Translations under genes and position numbers: made by a program
The notes under the pieces: model-generated
What the model was told of the DNA's origin: nothing
The model's database searches: none
The model's input: only the letters and a program-made list of their open reading frames with translations
NCBI GenBank assembly: GCA_964503525.1
Contig: CAZCZY010000059.1
Span: 1-16,321 of the forward strand
Source of the DNA: CAZCZY01 sp964503525
GTDB lineage: Bacteria; Patescibacteriota; JAUYIX01
Length of the DNA: 16,321 nt
Reading direction: 5' to 3'
In this document: one piece after another, positions 12,339 through 16,321 of the stretch
Layout of the letters: the number at the start of each line of letters is the position of its first letter
Position numbering within the stretch: the stretch's first letter is position 1

Positions 12339-14843
12339 CTAAATCAAACCTTCAGCGATCGCTTTGACACCATCCGAAACTGCGTTCACGCCACCATAGA
12401 CATGACCCGCGCCCAGTGTCGCTGCGTTCGCAGGAAAAGACAGATAATCACGAGATTCTGGGGGCACCGATGTTGGATTAACAAGCACTATCGCATAATC
12501 AAGATATGCCGCGTGAACTCCACCCGTCAGCGCATCCGGGAAATTCAAGCCATTGGCAATCGAGACCCCGAGTGGCGAGAGCGCACCCGCTCGAAAAGCC
12601 GTATCAACAGCGGTCGCGGTGCTAAAGCGGTTTGAACCGGAGCGTCGATTTACTACATCGATTATTGCATCTATTGATGCAAACACTGAATCAGTCAATA
12701 CAGTTGTGCCGCCGATCATATCTACCGTTTTGAGAGTAGCGCTCTTGCTGCGCAGATACGCATCTACGTCAGCGTCGAGTGGTGTTGTTGGGTTTAACAA
12801 CACCGGTATGATTTTCTTGTTTACCGTCCGAGAGCCAGCTACGCCAGAAGCGCCTAATGCGTCGGGGAAATTCCCGGAAAACGCTACAAAGGCCTGTGAC
12901 GGATCTGACCCGCGTAACGCATCTATTTTCTTTGCGACTTCGAGAGCGGTTTTGACACGGTTGGCACCTGCAACTACTTCAAAATCAATGTCAGGGTCCA
13001 GCTGAGTTATCGTAGTCTTAACGGTTGCACTGATGGCACTCAAACCTCCCAACACATAGACGTCAGTCTCAGGATCATCAACAGAATCAAAGACTCTAAT
13101 AATTTCAGCCGCGGTTTCTGACGGCATACCGGTGCTGCGCGTTAGTAACAATGGTCCATCGATCAAATTAGCCAGTGGGCCACCAACTATTCCATCAGGG
13201 AAATTTTCGCCGGATGCAATCACAAGCGCATCGCGCGATCGGTCTGCAAAAAGATCCTTGCTGATTTTTGCACCGGTGTCATAGCGATTGGTGCCGCCTT
13301 CGCGATCAAAGAATCGATCATTCAGTGTAAATTTGGCCACACGCGAAAACACATCGGCACCAGGACCTGTTCGATCCGAGGAATACACAAAGTAGGCACG
13401 CCCGCGGTCATCCATGGCAATGCGAACACCTAGTGAGTCCCTACCTGCAACACTGCCGGTAGAAATTCTGATATCACTAGACTGCCACGTTGCGCCACTA
13501 TCTTCGGAATAGTTATAGAAGACATTATTGTCGAACGGAGCTGTACGATCATCACTGTATGCCACGACTACGTTACCGAAACGATCTAGTGCGATGTGTG
13601 GGAAACCAAAGGGAGAAGTGCTTCCACTAAGCAAGCCGCTTGTATTAACACGTTTTTCTGCAGAAAATGTTGCTCCAAAATCAGTCGATCGCGCTATATA
13701 GGTATCTGCGGTGCCAGGACCACCAGCCTTTACATCGTGATACGCAACTACGACGAGGCCTGAAGCATCGGCAACAACGCTTGCACCTGCAGCACCAAGG
13801 CCAGAATTTGTGCCGTTGAGCTGCACAGGGCTCGACCAAGTCACCCCGCCGTCAGTGCTTCGAGAAAAAAAGATATCCAAAGTGGCAGCGATCGCACTGC
13901 CCGAACTCCAAACGATATACATGCGACCCCACTGATCCGTTCCAATGACCGGAATGCCGTCAAAGGTTCCGCCCGGGCCTGCTTGTGTGTCAACGCGGAC
14001 TTCCGAACCAAAACTCAAACCATAATCGCTTGAAGTACGAACAAAAATATCGTGTTTTGAGGCAGCGGTCCGTTCGTCTTGATACGCGACCACAACTCTG
14101 CCAGATCCGTCTGCCGCTATCGTTGGGCTCAGCGTGTCAATGGCTCCCGGTGTGGCATCCGTATCCATGCGCATTGGCGAGGACCAGATCGACCCATAAT
14201 CAGTGGAGCGTGTGAAAAATACATCGTCTTTAGCTGCGACTTCGTCTTGATATACCGCATAAACATTGCCCTTATGGTCACAGGTGAGTGCGGTTGATAA
14301 AATCCCAGATGAAACACTTGAGGTACTAGAACTAATCCTTGCCGCTTGAGACCAAGTCACGCCGTAATCGCGAGAAACGGTGAAAAATAAACGAGGCTCA
14401 AACTCGCGGCTATCCTGAAAAGCAACAAAAACAGCACCCTTGCCATCGGTACAGATTCGGGGAGGAGTTACTGATACCACCGCACCAGCAAGGGCTAATC
14501 CAGTTCTATCAATTCTCTGGTCAGTACCTCCAAACGTTGCGCCAAAATCAGTAGAACGATTAAAGAAGAGAGTTAACCCAGCGCGATCATCCACATACGC
14601 TATGAATACGTTGCCGTGATCATCAGAAGCTATCGCTTGTGTATAGTCCGGATTATCTTCCGCACCAGCGGCGTTTGTATCTATACGAACTTCTGCTGCG
14701 CCAAGTGCTACAGATGACGCGTCAGTCGCTGCGCGCGCTATCTTAGGGACACCTGCGTGTAGGGAGTACGGTAGCGTAATCGCGACCGCCAAAAAAAGAA
14801 TGAGGAATCGGCGATTGCCCATGGAGAAACTTTGTTTGTTCAT
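12339..14843 (-). CDS. Secreted Asp-box repeat protein with three cell-wall-binding type 2 (CWB2) modules
   Basis: This 834-residue protein is probably an exported surface protein. A signal peptide is visible: basic n-region to R12, hydrophobic FLILFLAVAITLPYSLHA (13-30), with likely cleavage after A30 or A38. Residues 50-508 hold eight tandem units of about 57 residues. Each has a D-x-x-G-x-V-x-x-A-Y-x-D-like strand, and seven end in an Asp box (S-x-D-x-G-x-T-W/F, with Asp at 99, 159, 215, 273, 331, 388 and 448); the eighth lacks it. This predicts a sialidase-like beta-propeller, but I see no FRIP motif or catalytic set. Residues 511-834 hold three CWB2-type repeats, each with an NR-[YVF]-x-T-[AG] start (520, 629, 739), a [NG]-F-P-D motif and a GG-hairpin near the end. 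In Firmicutes, three such modules together bind wall polymers. It lies 23 nt after pyrG. Ligand and role are unknown. Confidence 0.93.
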   Translation of the reverse strand: MNKQSFSMGNRRFLILFLAVAITLPYSLHAGVPKIARAATDASSVALGAAEVRIDTNAAGAEDNPDYTQAIASDDHGNVFIAYVDDRAGLTLFFNRSTDFGATFGGTDQRIDRTGLALAGAVVSVTPPRICTDGKGAVFVAFQDSREFEPRLFFTVSRDYGVTWSQAARISSSTSSVSSGILSTALTCDHKGNVYAVYQDEVAAKDDVFFTRSTDYGSIWSSPMRMDTDATPGAIDTLSPTIAADGSGRVVVAYQDERTAASKHDIFVRTSSDYGLSFGSEVRVDTQAGPGGTFDGIPVIGTDQWGRMYIVWSSGSAIAATLDIFFSRSTDGGVTWSSPVQLNGTNSGLGAAGASVVADASGLVVVAYHDVKAGGPGTADTYIARSTDFGATFSAEKRVNTSGLLSGSTSPFGFPHIALDRFGNVVVAYSDDRTAPFDNNVFYNYSEDSGATWQSSDIRISTGSVAGRDSLGVRIAMDDRGRAYFVYSSDRTGPGADVFSRVAKFTLNDRFFDREGGTNRYDTGAKISKDLFADRSRDALVIASGENFPDGIVGGPLANLIDGPLLLTRSTGMPSETAAEIIRVFDSVDDPETDVYVLGGLSAISATVKTTITQLDPDIDFEVVAGANRVKTALEVAKKIDALRGSDPSQAFVAFSGNFPDALGASGVAGSRTVNKKIIPVLLNPTTPLDADVDAYLRSKSATLKTVDMIGGTTVLTDSVFASIDAIIDVVNRRSGSNRFSTATAVDTAFRAGALSPLGVSIANGLNFPDALTGGVHAAYLDYAIVLVNPTSVPPESRDYLSFPANAATLGAGHVYGGVNAVSDGVKAIAEGLI

Positions 14844-14851
14844 AATTAGAA

Positions 14852-14880
14852 TTTATACCAGAGGGATTAGCTCTCCACAA
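14852..14880 (-). promoter_or_regulatory. Candidate extended -10 promoter for the CWB2 surface protein gene
   Basis: On the minus strand TGGTATAAA (extended -10, TATAAA at 14857-14852) lies in the 23-nt gap after pyrG. A partial -35, TTGTGG (14880-14875), is 17 nt upstream, inside the end of pyrG. Transcription would start within a few bases of the ATG at 14843, giving a nearly leaderless mRNA. This fits the absence of a Shine-Dalgarno there. It is a pattern match only. Confidence 0.4.
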
Positions 14881-16321
14881 CCATCGCTGGAGAAGAGACG
14901 CCGGCAATGCTCAGTCCGGACGCACCAGATACAAAGGCGACAAAAAGTGGATGGGGCGACATTGGGCGTGATTGAAATTCTGGGTGAAACTGCGTCGCAA
15001 CAAAAAATGCGTGATCAGGCAGTTCGATAATCTCTACAAGGCCGGATTCTGGATTAATTCCGGCCACCGTGAGCCCTTTTTTTTCAAGTTGGTCGACGTA
15101 CTCGGGATTAACTTCATAGCGGTGGCGATGGCGCTCGGTGATTTGAGCGTGTCCGTACGCTTCGCGGCTTTTAGTGGACTCGCTGAGTTCGCACCGATAT
15201 ACGCCGAGTCGCATCGAACCTCCCACGCGACCAAGTTTTAGGTTTTGAATCTGATCCGTCATCGTTGTGATGACGGGATGCGGTGTTGCGGGATCAATCT
15301 CGGTGGTGTGCGCACCAGTTAGTCCCATAACGTTTCTGGCAAATTCCACCACCGCAAGTTGCAATCCGTAGCACAAGCCCAAAAAGGGAATGTTATTTTT
15401 GCGCAAATAGCCGATCACGTTGATTTTTCCTTCTATCCCGCGCGAACCAAAGCCGCCTGGAACCACAATGCCGTCGTATGCACTCAAGTCAGCGAGTGCT
15501 GTCGTTTGTTGGTATTTTTCCGCGTCTAGCCACTCAAGCGTTACATCGCGATCGACGCTCCAGGCCGCGTGTCGCAGTGCCTCCAGCACAGAAATATAGG
15601 AGTCGCGTAAGACGTACTCTCCTGAGCCAAAATATTTACCCACGATGCCGATGCGGACCGTAGGTTTTTTCTCGTGAATCGTCGCAGATAACTTTTGCCA
15701 CTGCTCAAGCCCGGCGGGCGTCCGCGGCAGCGCCAATTTTTCTAAAATTCTGTCGACAACTTTTTCCTTAGAAAATTGCAGCGGGACATCATAAATCGAT
15801 TTGAGATCCGGCGCCGAAATAATATCTTGCGGGCTGACGTTGCAAAACACCGATACTTTTTTCTTTCGCACGTCGTCCAACGCCACGCTAGCCCGACCAA
15901 CAATCAAATCAGGCTGAATTCCGACACCATTGAGCGCCCGTACCGCATTTTGGGTCGGCTTGGTTTTCATTTCACCCAGAGCCTGCGGAATAGGAAAGTA
16001 ACTGACCAGCACAAATAAAATCCGACCGGGCCATTTTAGCTTTAGGATACGCGCAGTTTCTAAGTAGACCGAGTTCTGATATTCGCCTACGGTGCCACCG
16101 ACTTCTACCAGCAAGAAATCCGGTCTTTGTTCGTCTAGTACACGGTTGATGCGCTGCTCAATCTCGTCAGTGATGTGCGGCACAACTTCGACACAGGAAC
16201 CGCCGTAATCAAGGCGTCGTTCTCGCTGAATTACCGACCGATAGACCATCCCCGTGGTCATGTAATTGGTGCGCGGAATATCTTGATCCAAAAATCGCTC
16301 GTAGTGACCGAGATCTTGGTC
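14867..16321 (-). CDS. pyrG: CTP synthase, 5' part missing (cut by right edge)
   Basis: CTP synthase aminates UTP to CTP with ATP and glutamine, the last step of de novo CTP synthesis. The frame is open to position 16321 and begins DQDLGHYERFLDQDIPRTNY, which matches an internal part of the family, so about the first 70 residues are outside. 484 residues are visible. The synthetase domain shows VEVGGTVGEYQNS and GEMKTKPTQNAVRALNGVGI. The glutamine amidotransferase domain has VPGGFGSRGIEGK, the nucleophile Cys in GLCYGLQ (codon 15373-15371), ERHRHRYEVN and the His/Glu pair in FHPEF (near 14986). About 20 residues extend beyond the usual C-terminus. An in-frame TTG at 16291 is not the start. 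Confidence 0.98.
   Translation of the reverse strand, partial: DQDLGHYERFLDQDIPRTNYMTTGMVYRSVIQRERRLDYGGSCVEVVPHITDEIEQRINRVLDEQRPDFLLVEVGGTVGEYQNSVYLETARILKLKWPGRILFVLVSYFPIPQALGEMKTKPTQNAVRALNGVGIQPDLIVGRASVALDDVRKKKVSVFCNVSPQDIISAPDLKSIYDVPLQFSKEKVVDRILEKLALPRTPAGLEQWQKLSATIHEKKPTVRIGIVGKYFGSGEYVLRDSYISVLEALRHAAWSVDRDVTLEWLDAEKYQQTTALADLSAYDGIVVPGGFGSRGIEGKINVIGYLRKNNIPFLGLCYGLQLAVVEFARNVMGLTGAHTTEIDPATPHPVITTMTDQIQNLKLGRVGGSMRLGVYRCELSESTKSREAYGHAQITERHRHRYEVNPEYVDQLEKKGLTVAGINPESGLVEIIELPDHAFFVATQFHPEFQSRPMSPHPLFVAFVSGASGLSIAGVSSPAMVVES

Noticed and set aside
12339..14843. Annotation of the large protein as a sialidase
   Set aside because: Asp boxes are structural repeats found in many propellers. 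I see no FRIP-like motif or arginine triad, so enzymatic activity is not supported.
16289..16291. TTG as the pyrG start codon
   Set aside because: The frame stays open to the edge and the residues before it (DLGHYERF) are conserved CTP synthase sequence, so the gene starts outside the window.

Overview
The window looks like a chromosomal piece of a Candidate Phyla Radiation (Patescibacteria) bacterium, probably of the parcubacterial type. Almost all of it is one tightly packed, minus-strand ribosomal-protein cluster in the conserved S10-spc order. Four things support the assignment. The L30 gene (rpmD) is absent from its usual slot between rpsE and rplO. Many ribosomal proteins carry long Ala/Lys/Gly-rich tails. 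Few genes have a clear Shine-Dalgarno sequence. TGA is used as a stop, which argues against the code-25 lineages (Gracilibacteria, Absconditabacteria). The lineage call is inference; the gene order and the missing gene are read directly.

Layout, in the direction of transcription (high to low coordinates): the 3' part of pyrG (CTP synthase) runs off the right edge. It is followed by a secreted 834-residue protein with an N-terminal Asp-box repeat domain and three C-terminal cell-wall-binding type 2 (CWB2) modules. A perfect 17-bp hairpin terminator and a 68-codon gene of unknown function come next. A strong sigma70-type promoter (TTGACA, 17 nt, TAGAAT) overlapped by an inverted repeat then leads into tuf. 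The cluster continues rpsJ, rplC, rplD, rplW, rplB, rpsS, rplV, rpsC, rplP, rpmC, rpsQ, rplN, rplX, rplE, rpsN, rpsH, rplF, rplR, rpsE, rplO and secY, which is cut by the left edge after 271 codons.

How the genes work together: tuf and the ribosomal proteins supply the translation machinery, and secY supplies the protein-export channel. Gaps are mostly 0-50 nt and many genes overlap (ATGA, TAATG, 7-, 8- and 29-nt overlaps). I see no internal terminator, so the cluster from tuf to secY is probably one translationally coupled transcript driven by the promoter at about 11977-12005. No stretch longer than 300 bases lacks a gene. The largest non-coding gaps are about 100 bases each, on either side of the small gene at 12030-12236.

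The part least explained by housekeeping is 11937-14866: the large surface protein, the small unknown gene and the dyad over the tuf promoter. Other oddities are an S14 zinc ribbon with Asp in place of its fourth Cys, a cysteine-bearing insertion in EF-Tu, and long extensions on L22 and L23, both of which line the nascent-chain exit region. I found no CRISPR array, tRNA, rRNA or mobile element.
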